Source: Proteles cristata cristata (Eukaryota; Chordata; Mammalia; Carnivora; Hyaenidae). Taken from it: a stretch of DNA of 64,000 nt. Location: assembly GCA_017311185.1 (NCBI GenBank), contig JAESUZ010005464.1:1-64000 (forward strand), read 5' to 3'. Position 1 is the first letter of the stretch. Each line of letters starts with the position of its first letter. The translations under genes and the position numbers were made by a program. Shown here piece after piece: positions 43,580 to 55,959 of the stretch. The notes beneath the pieces are model-generated. The model was not told the DNA's origin. It made no database searches and saw only the letters and a program-made list of their open reading frames with translations.

Positions 43580-44760
43580 TCAACTATCAGGTCACCATAT
43601 CTATCAGAGACAGGGTCATCAGTGAACTTGAACCAGAGTCATTGACCATCTGGTACTCACAAAAGGTGCCAAACTTGGCTTTAGGGACCAAGTAGCACTC
43701 ATTCCTTTCTACCGTTTCAACAACAACCTTTTCAACTACCTTTTCTAGGTCCTTGGACTCAGCAAGCTTCCCATCACCTGGGAGATAAGTCTGGGCATCT
43801 GTAGCCAAAGAAATTGTTGGGAAATCATTTGGTATGAACTTCAACCAAGGAAGATTGACTGCCTTTGCTCTTCTTCGGTGTCACCTCAACACTCTCCTGG
43901 GTATCTGCCCTGTTTCCACAGCAAAAGTTAGACTCTACATCTTCAAATCAAGAGGTAACATCTCTTACTCCAAAAAGAGTAAAGCAAGCTTATGGGGCAC
44001 ATTTGGGCCACTCTAACCATCACATGCAGAACTAAAATCTCCCCTACTATGAACATTTATCCTTTCAGACTCACCTCAGGCTTTTGCTCTTCTGTGAACT
44101 TGAGCATTTCTGCAGGGGATGTCTGAACCCAAACGGATATATTTTTGTATCCAAAGAAGAGAGAGCACATTAGACTGGACAGAAGTATCTTCAAGAGGTT
44201 TCAGGATACTAAGAGTATCCCAACTCTCCTTATTTGAGCATCATCCCTTTCTTTCAGATATTTTTATTGGCAAGTTATAAAAAGTGTGTTCAAGGGAAGA
44301 AATACGGTATTTTGGAATTTACATATGTAATTAAAACATTTTTCCCAGGCTCCCTAGTTCTCAGCTAACTGTAAATAGGTTTTCCTTCAGCTCTTAGCAA
44401 TTCTCATCTGATAAACATTGATCAGAAGTTCTGGTTGCCATGGGCCTGTTAGGACTATTCTGCAAGAAGTCAGTATTATTCAGCTGGAGAAATGGTTTCT
44501 CAAATATCAAGCAGGCACTGGTTGGACATACATTCAATTCAGTCAGTCTGAAAAAGAGTGATACTATCTCCTGTCATTGAGTGTTGTCACCCACTATCAA
44601 GTCCAGTTCTGAAAGCCTCATCCTGTGATCTATAGAGGCTTATGATAAGTTAATTTCTCCTGCTTAGTCAGTTTTCTGACAGTACTTTGTGTGTAGAAAC
44701 TCATCCCTGTCATCCAGCACTTCAATTTTTCAATTGCTAAAACATAGGTCCATGGGTTTG
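43580..44760 (-). pseudogene. possible degenerate coding sequence, protein not recognised
   Basis: On the minus strand several protein-like stretches follow one another in the expected direction but in shifting frames. From high to low coordinate they include KIEVLDDRDEFLHTKYCQK (near 44725), SLFFRLTELNVCPTSACLIF (near 44545), NNTDFLQNSPNRPMATRTSD (near 44470), SVQSNVLSLLWIQKY (near 44190), EMLKFTEEQKPE (near 44090), TQESVEVTPKKSKGSQ (near 43885) and DLEKVVEKVVVETVERNECY (near 43730). The last sits in an open frame of about 90 codons that ends at 43587. Stops separate the others. There is no poly(A) on the 3' side. It may be an old pseudogene or a chance pattern; I do not recognise the parent. 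Confidence 0.3.
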
Positions 44761-45324
44761 GGGAAGCTATGGAAGTCAAGTCTCAACCAAATTTGAAGCA
44801 CAGCTGACCATTAGAGTTGTTCATCTTCTAGAATTGCTGAGCACTACTTGATGCAAAGTACTGTGCTGACGGATTAAGGAAGTCCTACCTTCTACTTTGC
44901 ATAGTAAAAGCTCTAAAGGGTAACATCTTAGAACGAACTGTCAATATCATTGTTTAATGAGCTCAAAGAATCAATAGAACATAATATGGGCTCTTTATCT
45001 CCCTACAGGAAGGATATTCCCAATCTTCATAAGGAAGGGTTTTTTCCTCCAACATACGTGAAGTTCTACAATATATTACCAATCTGTGATTGGGTCCTTC
45101 TTGAAAGGGACATTTTGAAAGCAGACACATGACATAACTGTAAACCTATAGTTTTTCCTCTAGAGAGCAACTGAGAATATCAGGTATCTATCACAAGTAC
45201 TGTCATTTTAAATGAGACTTTTAAAGGAAATAGCGGTTAATTCATAGAAATATCCATGTTGCCTTTTCACTTTCATTTTGAATATTAGAAAAGCCTTTTC
45301 ACTTGGTTCCTTTAAAAAAAAAAC
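44761..45324. other. no gene or clear repeat seen
   Basis: AT-rich, apparently unique. Confidence 0.4.
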
Positions 45325-46300
45325 TCAAAAGCAAGAAAACTAAAAACCCAATTAAATAATGGGCCCAAGACCTTAACAGATACCTCACCAAAGAAGATAA
45401 ACTAATGACCAATAAGCACATGAAAAGATGATACCCATGATATATAATTAGGGAAATTGAAATTAAAGCAATAATGAGATACCATTACACTCCTATTAGA
45501 ACAACCAAATTCCACAACAGTGACAACACCAAATGCTGGTGAGGATGTGAAGCAACAGGAATCCTCATTCATTGCTGGTGGGATGCCATGGTGGTTATAA
45601 AACCAAACGTGTTCTTAACACATGGTCCATTGGTTATGCTCCTTGGTGTATACCCAAACTTATGTCCACACAAAAACTTGCACAAGGATATTTATAGCAG
45701 CTTTAGTCATAATTGGCAAGACCAGGAAGCAGCCAAGAAGTCCTTTGGTAGCTGAATGGATTAATAAGTTGTGGTAGCTCCTGGGAAAGGAATATTATTC
45801 AGTGCTAAAACTAAATGAGCTATCAAATGATGAAAAGACATGCTGGAAACTTACATGTATATTACTAAGTGAAAGAAGACAATCCACCAAGATTATGACT
45901 AGAACTATAGGACATTCCAGAAAAGGCAAACTATGAAGATAGAAGATGACTGGTTGCCAGGGATGAGGGAAGAGGAGAGGGATGAATGGGCAGAGCACAG
46001 AGGACTTAAGAGTAGTCAAACTACTATGTATGATACTCTAATAGTGGATATATGCAATTCTACAGTTCCCAAACCTGTACATTATATAACCCCAAAGGTG
46101 AAACCCAGTGGATACTATAGACTTCAGATGATTACGAAGTGTGGGCGTAGGTTCATCAATTGTAACAAATGTTCCACTCAGGTGGGGGATGTTGATTATG
46201 GGGAAGGCTATGCATGCCGGGGGGCGGGGGGGCACATGGGAGATCTCAGTGCCTTCCTCTCAATTTTACTGTGAACCTAAATTGCACTTTAAAAGATTAT
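45325..46300 (+). repeat. ancient L1 (L1M) 3' part
   Basis: ORF2 C-terminus relic (AACAGATACCTCACCAAAGAAG, 45374; AATGCTGGTGAGGATGTGAAG, 45532), then a 3' UTR with GACTGGTTGCCAGGGATGAGG (45948), TGTACATTATATAACCCC (46075) and GGCTATGCATGCCGG (46205). Frames are broken throughout. Confidence 0.7.
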
Positions 46301-48129
46301 CTTTAACAAAAGAACAACAAGAACAAAAAGCAATCAAAAGATGGCTGGAAATAGATGGGTCTGCAAGCCGGGAAAGGGAACACACAGACTGAAAATTCTA
46401 AGGTTCTCCTACGTGTCTCTACATCCACTGGCAAGCATCCATGTGGTAAAATCCTCCTGGCTTTCAGTTTTTGCTGTCTTTTTCCGAGCACAGCCTACTC
46501 ACGCCGGGGCCCATGGGATGAGTGATTAGGGAAGTGTCAAGTGGAGAAGGGCTGCCAAGCCTTGCAAATGAGTTTGTAGTTAATATCGAGGCCAGTTACT
46601 TTTCAGATGCTTTCAAATATATGAAGGACACTCCGTGAATGATGAGCTTTTAACCTTGCAGCTGGTCATTTATTTTTCTGATTAGGATGGGACACTATCT
46701 CCACTTCCAGGTGATTGTTCACGGAAGGCAATGGAGGTCTCCTGTTTACTAATCTCCAAACTGTGTCATGTGTTGCTGGCTCATTATTGTGTTTGATCCT
46801 GCTTCGGATTGGCAAACATTAGTGGATAATCACTTTTGATCCTTCTCACTTTGTTGTGTTACAAAGAACCAGAGAATATTTTAAATTCTAGCATTCACTA
46901 AGGGAAACAAAAACTACGTGTGTGTTTTAAGAAAGCAAATGGAATAGGGGGGTTTCCAAAACACAGAGCTAACCCAGGCCACAAAACGCGCTTTCCGACA
47001 TAACATATGGAACCATGAACCCCCAGATAAAAAATATTCCTCAGAAATGTTTCTGTTAGCTCTACGGACCACACACTTCTACTTTACAAGTTAGCATTTC
47101 ATTGTTGCATTTATAATGTACTTAATTTCTACCCCTCCCTTCATGTAAACTTTAATAAAATCAGGGATTTTAACAAAATCTCCAGTGGTGTGTACTTTCC
47201 GAATTGGGCAAAATCCCTTTATTATGGTAGACTCAGAATAATTGTTTCATTCTCTAGTTGAGAGAAAGCCATGATTGCTAAGCCTACAGTGGTGCATAAT
47301 ATGGTAAATCAGCTTAATGATGTGTGAATAAAACTGTATTAAGAAAAAAGGGGCTTGTTTTCCTGGATTCAAAAGGGCAGAGAAAAATAAAACCATTCTG
47401 GGTGCTTCAGGGAGATGGGAAAATCTATACCACAGAGTTCTAGGATTTTTGTTTTCTTCAAAGCCTCAGAGCAACACGAGAAAACTAAAGTGTCTTGGAC
47501 AAAAGGCAAGCGCATGAACAACCCATTGGGAGTGAGATCTCAGCCCAGTTTCATATTTACACATTATATCCAGAAGTTAAAATTCTAAAATCCGCAAAAG
47601 AACCAACCTTGGTTTGAAGGGATGGGCTCAGGGGTTGGAGGGAGAGCAGCCTTTTCCCCCGAACAACACAGAGCCCCAGCGTGTGCTGCAGTTGTCATAA
47701 CAACTGTTTTTAAATACAGTTTGCAGTATTCATCAAATACTGGCATCCAAAACACAGTGCCATGTAAACATTATTAGCTATTCTCATCTCCATAAACCTG
47801 GCTTGTGTGGCTAAGGGAAGGAAGAAGGTGGGATTCTAGGTCATGGCATAGAATGGTCGGTGAGGGGGGCAAGGTTTCCCAACATGCCCACCATCTCAAT
47901 CTGCTCCTCTAATGTTCCCTCGTGAGCTGTCCCCCACCTGGGCAGACTGGCTGGTGGGCAGGGGGAGGGACAGGGCTGAGATGTGGGCGCCACCCTGAAA
48001 ATGGTGCAAGGTGCTCTGTACTAAATGAGAAACCCCAGTAGCCGTGATTAAGAGATTTGATTTTAGGGAAACGCATCTCTTGGAATCACGAAGTTCCAAA
48101 TATCCTCTCTCATACCAGTTATTTCCTAA
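46301..48129. other. repeat-poor stretch, candidate conserved non-coding DNA
   Basis: No SINE, LINE or LTR can be recognised for about 1.8 kb, in a window where insertions average more than one per 2.5 kb. The part at 46560-47010 has the even, AT-rich look of unique non-coding DNA. Function is inference only. Confidence 0.35.
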
Positions 48130-48490
48130 GATTTTACAGTAAGTTTGTAAACATTGTAATGCTTGTGCATGAAAAATTCAAACAATACAAAAAACTCTAC
48201 AGTGAATCATAAGCCCCTTTCCCTTTCCAGACTCCCTCCAAAGCTAACCTTGATACTAGGCTTTATTCATAGGCAAACATGTATTTTTATTGTCATTCAA
48301 ATATTTGGAGTAGTATACATACTGTTCTGTAGCTGGCTATTTTCACTTAACAGATCTTGGAGAATATTCCACATCAGCATATGGAGAGAACTGCTTTATT
48401 CTTTTTCCCAACTACGGAGCTCCGTTCCTATTGGTTGGTATTTAGATTATTTCCTGTGTTTGTTTTGCCCCTGAAAATAGTGCGGCAAGA
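48130..48490 (-). repeat. ancient L1-like (L1M) fragment
   Basis: CTGTAGCTGGCTATTTTCACTT (48330), TTGGAGAATATTCCACATCAG (48357) and TATTTAGATTATTTCCTGTG follow a common antisense old-L1 3' UTR ('...ttccatatcagtac... atttaggttgtttcc'). Confidence 0.5.
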
Positions 48491-50059
48491 AATACCTTTG
48501 TCGTTTTTTCTTAACCGGCCTAGCCTTCTCAGGGGCCTCCTTTGCTTCCTTATCAATCCTCTCCAGCTTTCTGATCCCCATATTCCTACCAGAATAATCT
48601 CCCTCCATGGCAGGATCGATCTTGTCACACCTCAACAGTTCTCCCATCACACACACAGAACACATCCAAATTTTTCAGCACATCAAAATATTCCAAGGGG
48701 TCCCATCTGCCTCTGTAGTCAGGCCACCTACCACCCACCGCCCCACCCCCCACTAAGCATGATGCCCCTGCAAAAACAGGAATTCTTAAAATGTTTTTAG
48801 CTTCCCTGTGGATCCAAGTCCTGGCATTAATTACCTTTATTCCTTCTACAACTTGGTGGTTGTGCTAGGAGTAAAGTTAGGTTTGACAGTGCAGAGCTAG
48901 GATCCTTCAGGGAAGCCATATCTAACTGCTTTCTGCCATAGGTTTCCCCCCGCTGGTCCCCGATGAGATCCACCTGAGATATTAGCAAGTAGCACACCTG
49001 AAGCTTTTTGCATGAAGCGGGAATTGATGTGTTGCTAACATTTGCCTCTTGACACCTTGCCTGAACCTCAGATGTTGCTTTTGCGATGGCCTCTGCAACC
49101 CGTTAGACACCATAATCAAACTGCCTGGTATGTAAAGGAATATTCAGATAAAAGTTCTTCCCTGAGGCCACTCTGGTTCCCACTCGACTGCCTTCTCTGA
49201 TCAAAGATGCAGGCTCCCTGATTCTTAAAAGTTAGCCTTCTGGCTCACTTTCAGTCTGACGGTATCTGGCATATCCATTCCTACCAGTCAGCAACTTCCT
49301 GTCCTCCAAACACTATCCTTGGTATTATTTTACCCAAGTTAAACATCATATCTCCTCACTTCTAAAGTAGGATGATACTGTTCAGCTGGTGAAATGCCAT
49401 TTCAACCCTATGAAGATACTGGCACAGGAAAAAATACACATTTGTTCCTTGAGGAATGTTCTGACAAACACAGGTAACAGAAATATGCTATAATCGGGGG
49501 TGGCTTCTTGTTCCTTTTCCAAAGTCTAACATTAATGTGTGCCACAGACAACTGAACTGAGGACCACACATTTTAAAACGTGATTGGGGCTAACTGGTAT
49601 ACCAGTCATGCATTGTGTTCAAGGATGCAGTTGACATTGAGACAAAGCCCAGGATAAGCAGGAAGATCTTTAATCAATCTCATTTAAAATGAGCATTGGT
49701 TCTCATTCCTCCTTTCTCTCCACAAGCATTCATCAGGAAAAAAGGGATAAGTGTCTCTTCAGAGCGAGGTCACTTTTATGGGCAAATGGATGGACAGACT
49801 GTGTCATGATGAAATTAATAAGTGAACTCTGTTTTAAAATGTCCCCCATGGGACCAATTGTTAGATTTATTTGCTTGCGCTAAGGCATTGTCTACAAAAG
49901 AGCAATATTAAAATAGGGACATCTCTTTTGGCAGGGGCAGCCATACACGAAAACAAAGAGAAAAATCTCTATACATCTGTATTTAGCATTTGCTGCTCTG
50001 CTCAAGAGACTTTAACGTAGATGTTTAAGTACGAAAAAAATAAGACATAACTCCTTTAA
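48491..50059. other. no gene seen; repeat-poor
   Basis: Single-copy DNA. A C-rich run is at 48730-48750. The 147-codon frame at 48357-48800 starts in the L1 relic and has no known domain. 49780-50040 is AT-rich and compositionally even, a weak candidate for constraint. Confidence 0.35.
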
Positions 50060-50350
50060 GAAATAAACTGCTGTAGAAAAGAATACTAATCAGATACTGT
50101 TATGTGAAAGGAAGCCGATTATAAATGAGTGCTTTAACATGATCTCACTTTTACAAATGAGAAAATATGCAAATGCCAGACCTTCCTTCAGTCCTGAAAA
50201 AATTGGAAGAGGAAACTCCACGATGGTCACAGTGCTGATAACCTAGGTGGTAGAATGTGGGAGACTTTTAGATCTTCTTTACAATTCTTTGTTTAAAATA
50301 AATTTATGAACATACATTTTTATGATAAAATGTCCATAAAAGTTATAATT
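50060..50350 (+). repeat. possible ancient LINE 3' end
   Basis: The order GTTATGTGAAAGG, TTTAACATGATCTCAC, GTGGGAGACTTTTAGATCTTC and TTTATGATAAAATG resembles the 3' UTR of an old L1M/L1ME element. Weak. Confidence 0.3.
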
Positions 50351-51329
50351 ATATATTCGAGCACTCTTCTGTATGTGTCTTTTTGGGAATCAGGTTTTCC
50401 CATTTCTAAATGTTTTTAGGTTTAATTAAAGTGCAGTCTCAATGGAGATGAGCATTTAATGTGAAGGAGAATGAATAAATGGGATTTGAAAGGGAGAAGG
50501 ATTGTACAGATCCTTTCTCTCCTGATAGCTGCACTGTGTGGCCTGAGGGAATTTTTTTTTTTTTTCTCGAAGCCAGATAAATTCAGAGCAGGTAGTATGA
50601 GCAGAAAAGGCCCTGGGAATGCTCAGGGTACACGGGCACACCTTGCTTGCTTTCTGAGGAGTTCCATGAAAGTAATAAAATCGGAGAAAAACTGCCTTCT
50701 TGGGTTTTGACATCTGAGCAAAAACTTCCTGAATCATGAGAGAGGCTGTAAAGGTTTTTGAACAGCAGAAATATTGAGGGGAAAACCAACGATCTGTCCA
50801 AGAAGCAAAAAGGAAAAAATAGATTCAATACTAATTTAAAGTTAACATTTATATGATAAACTTATCACATTACACCTATGGTCAACTGTATAGAAACTTC
50901 ATTTGTATGAAGATAATCAATATTTACTTTTTAAAATAACTTGTGTTGATGAGGGGAAAGCACATTGAGTCGACCACAGATCTTTCTTGATAGGCAAGGC
51001 TGTACAGCCTCTCTTCCCTCTCCCGACCCCCTCCGTGATCCTCTCCTCTGTAAGGTGAACAGAAAACAAAGAATATGCCACGGCTGTACTGCCCCATTGA
51101 GGCATGCTGGTTTAATTGCACTGGTTTATACAGAGTGATCTAATCAAATCAAACTGCAGGCTTTTAAAGCCTTTCATTTCTACACTCCAAGTACAACAGT
51201 ACATCAATTAATAAAAGGGAAGTATTTTTTTTTAACTGCACAGTAGTTTTTAGTTTATAAGATGCTCTTATACTTTCTCACTTCATCTTCAAACCAACTC
51301 AATTTAAGTAGCTACTTCAAGTGTCTCTA
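50351..51329. other. no gene or clear repeat seen
   Basis: AT-rich; a T run at 50551-50565. Confidence 0.4.
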
Positions 51330-51850
51330 GCTGCTCCGTGCTCAGAATACATTCCTCCCACTTCTTCTGGTAACACACCTCAGTTTCCCTTGGATAGGGC
51401 ATGCCTCTCCTGCCTGCACATGATTCAGATGAGATTTTCTCCCATCCCCAAATCCAAGGGCGGACATATGACCAGGACTTAGTCAAACAGCATGTTCCCC
51501 TTCCCTGGCCACGGTGATTGGCTCAGAAGCAGTCACGTGACTTAGATCAGCCTGACAGATTCCATTCCAAGATATTCCTGAAGTTGGTGAACGGAGATGA
51601 TCCAAGCTGAAAGCCCCTGGCAATCACTGTGATGGGAAAGGTTGCCAGTAATGGTGCCAACCCAAAGGGAAGCAGAGCTGAGAGATCGAGAGGCACAATG
51701 TCCTGATGAAGCTGTTTAGTGCTTGAATCACCCACATCTGAAGCCAGAAACATCCTTAGACCTTTCAGTTACGCAACCCAGCAATACGTCCCCCCACCCC
51801 ATTTCCCTCATCCTGCTGGGAGTTGAGTTTGTGTCACTCACAGTCAAGAG
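51330..51850 (+). repeat. LTR-like interspersed repeat, same family as 5770-5985
   Basis: GTGATTGGCTCAGAAGCAGTC (51515), ACGTGACTTAGATCAGCCTG, AGGGAAGCAGAGCTGAGAGAT (51666) and GACCTTTCAGTTACGCAACC (51760) are in the consensus order of a common old mammalian LTR-like repeat whose exact name I am unsure of. Confidence 0.45.
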
Positions 51851-52700
51851 TTCCAGCAGATAGAGTCGCTACTCTTCACCAACTCTCAGAAAAGTGGAGC
51901 CACTCGGTCCACACAGCCTCGTTCTGAAACACCTCTGGTCCCCTGAAGGCAGCTACCTGAACGGCCTTTTAGTGCTTAAAAGAAAATGAGTATTCTAGAA
52001 AGAGGTGGCTGATAAGTCAGAATTCATAAAGTAAGAGTTATCACAAATAAATTAGCATCTCTTAGCAGAGATCCACTCACTGAAACCATAAGTATTAATG
52101 GGAAAGTTCATAAGGGGATCAAATTCTGATCAGGAAAAACCCATAGGTTAGAATACAGACAGGTTCCAATGACCAATGACAGGTTCTCAGTTCTTTGCCT
52201 AATTTCTTAATCTTCTGAACCTAAGTGTCCTTGTAAGCAGTAGGCATTAAGAAAATCAGTATTTATTTTTTAAATAAAGCATGATGTTTGAAGATGGTAA
52301 AGCACATTCAGTTGGTCATAGACCCTTCTTGACATGCAAGGCTAATGTTTGTGATAATGATATCCTCCTCAAAGGGTTTCTGTGAAGACTTGTGATTTTT
52401 TACCATAAAATACTTAGCACACTCCAGGGCACAAAATAATTCCCAATAAGAGTAGTTTTTATTAATAACTTGAAATGCTTTTAATAATTAGTGAAAGAGG
52501 AGATGCCCCCAGGGGGATAGTCTGGTAGCATGCTCCGACCAACTAGAGAAGGTAAAAAGCCACTAAAGAAATCAAGAATGGAGTAGTCTGCAGGTCTCAA
52601 AAAGAATAGAAGGCAGGGAAAATAATTATGCTGGAATCTACCATTTCTCCTGGGGCCAGTACTGCCAAAGAATATTCTTTTGGATTCCAAGACAAGCCTG
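51851..52700. other. no gene or clear repeat seen
   Basis: Apparently unique. Confidence 0.4.
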
Positions 52701-52807
52701 GGTAACCAACCATCCCACTTTGACCTGCATTGATATATTTCCTGGAACTCAAGATTTTAGTGCTAAAACTAGTAAAGTCCTGGATAACCAGGTATGAATG
52801 GGTCATC
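52701..52807. repeat. short palindromic DNA-transposon-like repeat
   Basis: It starts GGTAACCAACCATCCCACTT and ends GGATAACCAGGTATGAATGG, the two ends being partly inverted copies. The centre GATTTTAGTGCTAAAACTAG is itself near-palindromic. This fits a known small palindromic mammalian repeat ('...ggttttagcactgaaagtcc...'). Confidence 0.45.
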
Positions 52808-54549
52808 TTACCAGCTACCACACTGCTACATTTCCAGAGCAGTGAGAACTCCACAGCCCAGAAGGGGAATTACCTACCAGGAAGGGCACTGGAATGTTCT
52901 ATCCTTATGACAGAAGACCAATGGCTATCACCCTACCATACCCCAAGAGAATCAATGCCCAAAGTATCAGGCAGGAATTGCAGAGAGAATGAAGCTACCA
53001 ACAATCAGTTCCCTGATTCTATTTAATTCATAAATGATTAGGAAAAAAATAACCTAAAATCATTTTTAACAGTCTTGTATTTCAATTATCAAGTGCTGAA
53101 TTAAAATGGAATACAAACGCTAAAATCTGACACACTGCTAAAAATGAACATGTCTAAAATATTAATAACAACTCTAAATGATTTATAATGCCCTCTTGGG
53201 CACATTTTATGATTTATTGATGTCATTTTAGCTGCTCCATGGGTGACAGAGTCACCTCACTGTGTGTGCGCTCCGGCGGCTTTCTAGGCTAGTTATTCGG
53301 AAAACTACACGTTCAGACCTTGACTGCATGCGCCAGACTGTAGGTGATGTAGAAAAAGTAAAGATGTTAATTTTCCCCCATAAGTCAGAGAATTGTGAGG
53401 CTAAAAGGGCCTTAAAGAGAGTTGCTTCCTGTTTTCTCAACTTCAAACAGGGCCATACTGGAGCTATCCTCAATGAATATGAATCTCAAAACCTCTCTTA
53501 TTAATTTATGATGAGAGTCTTTGTTGACAAGAAATTCTACTTTAGATCTAACCCTATTACCCTTCCTGTATCAAGCAAAGCCCACTTTCTGGTGAAAATC
53601 TCATGGTTTCTTTGTGAGTTTGTTTCCTTTCTTGGGTCTAATAATGCATTTTTCAAATCTTTTTGCCCATCCCACAGATACTATTGCTCAGCCCTCCACT
53701 TTATGAATTACTTCTAGTCTCTCCACAGGTTTCCTAAGAATCTCTTTTGGTACCCAGTCCACTCTAATCAAAGTTGAATTTCTCTTCTGTTTCCTTCTGC
53801 TTTGATGTCATCTCCCATCTTTCAGTTGGTGCTCCCTCTCCAGAGACTGAAAGATCTCATCTGTCCCCTTGACGGCCAGACTTTGTTGTCATCACTGACA
53901 CATGTCTAGACACACATCTAAAAAGCAATGGCACAGACCTGTAATTCTGAGAAATGTCCCACATTTAATAATGACCATTCCCTTCCCCTCCTGCCCTCCT
54001 TCAAAGCTCCAAAGCCCTCAGCATAGGGATATTTAAATAAGGGGGGCTTTCTGAGAGCCCATTAAATTAAATCATGTTCACAACTGCCTGTGTCCCTATT
54101 TGAAATTATAACCAAGACCCAGGAATCTGTGTAGTAGTAATAAACTAGAAATTAAGCAAGCAAACAAACAAAAAGAAACAACAACCAAAACCCAACCCTC
54201 AGAGTCTTTTATTCTGTTTCTTTTTCTGTATCCAGCATGTGACTGACTTTGTGAACATCTAGTTCATTGTTGCTGACCCATGGTCACTGTATTTTTTCAC
54301 CGTAGACATAGCTAGTCACTTCTTATCTTATTTTGATGACATTTGTTTTTCCTCATTATGTTACAACACTGTAATTACGGAGGCAGCAGCCAATGATCCC
54401 CAAATAAAGTATGTAATTGCCGAAGTTAAAACTCCAGCAAACAATTCACTGCAGGAACCATGGGCTAAATAGAGGCACGGTATATAAATCTGCCACATTT
54501 CTTCTTTATCTCAGACATTGAGAAGAGGTGATTATGCTTATAAAGATGT
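52808..54549. other. no gene seen; repeat-poor
   Basis: Single-copy DNA. 53260-53345 holds a small cluster of CpGs, rare in this window. 54360-54480 is a compact AT-rich block with TAATTAC/GTAATTGCC-like sites. Neither has direct functional evidence. Confidence 0.35.
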
Positions 54550-55424
54550 AAGTACACAGTGGTTACTCGACGTGCACCTGTTTATTGAGTGACTGTGTGT
54601 AACTAAGCACCTGCCTGGTGGCAGATGTGCGGTGAGTACCAGACTATGCCTAGCCAGGCACCAGTTGAGGGTCATGGCTAGGAGACAAATTCTTACTGTA
54701 CTGGTAAGCAACACTTGTGTAAACAAAAGGAGAGAGTAGGATTGGGCATGAGAAGTTGTCACACCATAATGCCAAGCTGACAAGTCTCTGACAGCCCAGC
54801 GAGGGGTGCTGAGCAAAGAGTGGACTTAGAGGGATCGTCACTGGTGTAGGTGGCCAGGCCTGGCAGCTGAGAAGAGTTTGGCCTGAGCCCCAAAGCTGAA
54901 GCAGACCTGAAGGGGATAACAGCTGGGGTCAGCTAAGCCCCGTCCCTGATGTTGTGCAACACATTCTTCCTTCCAAGGGAGTCTGAGAGATGTATCTCTG
55001 TATGTCTTAGCAGCATTAGCTAAGACAAAAAATGTAGAGGAGAGCCAAGGGTCCAAATGAAGTATGTGGAGCCAAGAATTCTAAACTTCATCCCAAATGA
55101 AGGTCAGGATTACAAAGGGTGGGAGCCAGTGTCATCGCTCAGGAGTGACCCGAGCATTAGGCTTGACACCAGCTGGAATTTAAGACTTTGTTTTATGGGC
55201 AAGAGAAGCCAAAGGCATGGATGGGTCATTCTGGCTGAAAATGCCAGGGCTGTGATGTACAATTAAAACCAGAAGGAACATCCCATAGGTATCTTGGCTT
55301 TAAGGAGGGACATGATGTGAAAACTTTGGGGAATATATGCCATTTGTTCTACATTCTCAGTAGAGAAACCAAATGTGCATAGATACCACTGTCACAAACA
55401 TATGAATGAAGTCGGGTGTGGTTA
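54550..55424. other. no gene seen; possibly degraded L2
   Basis: GGAGCCAAGAATTCTAAAC (55069) and AAGGAGGGACATGATGTG (55301) recall antisense L2 wording, but the match is too weak to assert. Confidence 0.3.
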
Positions 55425-55830
55425 CTAAGGAAGCAGGCTCTGGAATGAGACCATGGGCCCAAGCCCCAGTACTACCACTACAAATTCTATGAGAAAGCTA
55501 TCCTCATAAGCTTAGTTTATTATATGCAAAATATGGACAAAAAAATAGTACCCTTCACATAGGGCTGTTGTTCAGGTTAAACCCATGTTACTCAAAGTAG
55601 GAGTCCTGGACCAGCAGACTACCATCACCCAGGGGCTTCTTAAAAATGTAGACTATCAAGCCCTATGTCAGACTTAAGGAATCAGAATCTACATATTCAC
55701 AAGACCACCATGTGATTTGTGGGCACATTAAAGGTTGAAAAGCACTGGGTTAATGATATAAGGTACCTCAAATACTTCCTGAAGTGTTTGCCAGGTAGTA
55801 ACCACACATTAGATATTACTTGTTATTGTT
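55425..55830 (+). repeat. MIR split by a MER5A-like insertion
   Basis: The 5' part (AAGCAGGCTCTGGAATGAGAC, 55430; TACCCTTCACATAGGGCTG, 55549) stops at about 55582. Its 3' part (GAAGTGTTTGCCAGGTAGTAA, 55781) resumes at about 55755. Confidence 0.65.
55583..55754 (+). mobile_element. MER5A-like hAT-Charlie DNA transposon
   Basis: TGTTACTCAAAGTAGGAGTCC (55587), AGCAGACTACCATCACCCAG (55615), GGAATCAGAATCTACAT (55679) and GTTGAAAAGCACTGGGTT near the end follow MER5A, a non-autonomous hAT element. It lies inside a MIR. Confidence 0.75.
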
Positions 55831-55859
55831 TTTATTACAATTGTTATTTTCATCTTGGA

Positions 55860-55930
55860 TCATCTTGGGCAGGCACATCACTTAAGGACCTGAGCTTTCT
55901 AATCTGTAAAATGGGATCATAATAATAGGC
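55860..55930 (+). repeat. MIR-like fragment
   Basis: TCTTGGGCAGGCACATCAC and TCTAATCTGTAAAATGGGATC are MIR core phrases, out of order with the MIR just upstream, so a second copy or rearrangement. Confidence 0.5.
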
Positions 55931-55959
55931 AAGTGCTTGAAGTCCAGATCATTTCTTTT

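Noticed and set aside
53380..53460. Possible MIR3-like fragment
   Set aside because: Only a loose resemblance to the ancient-SINE wording; not enough ordered matches.
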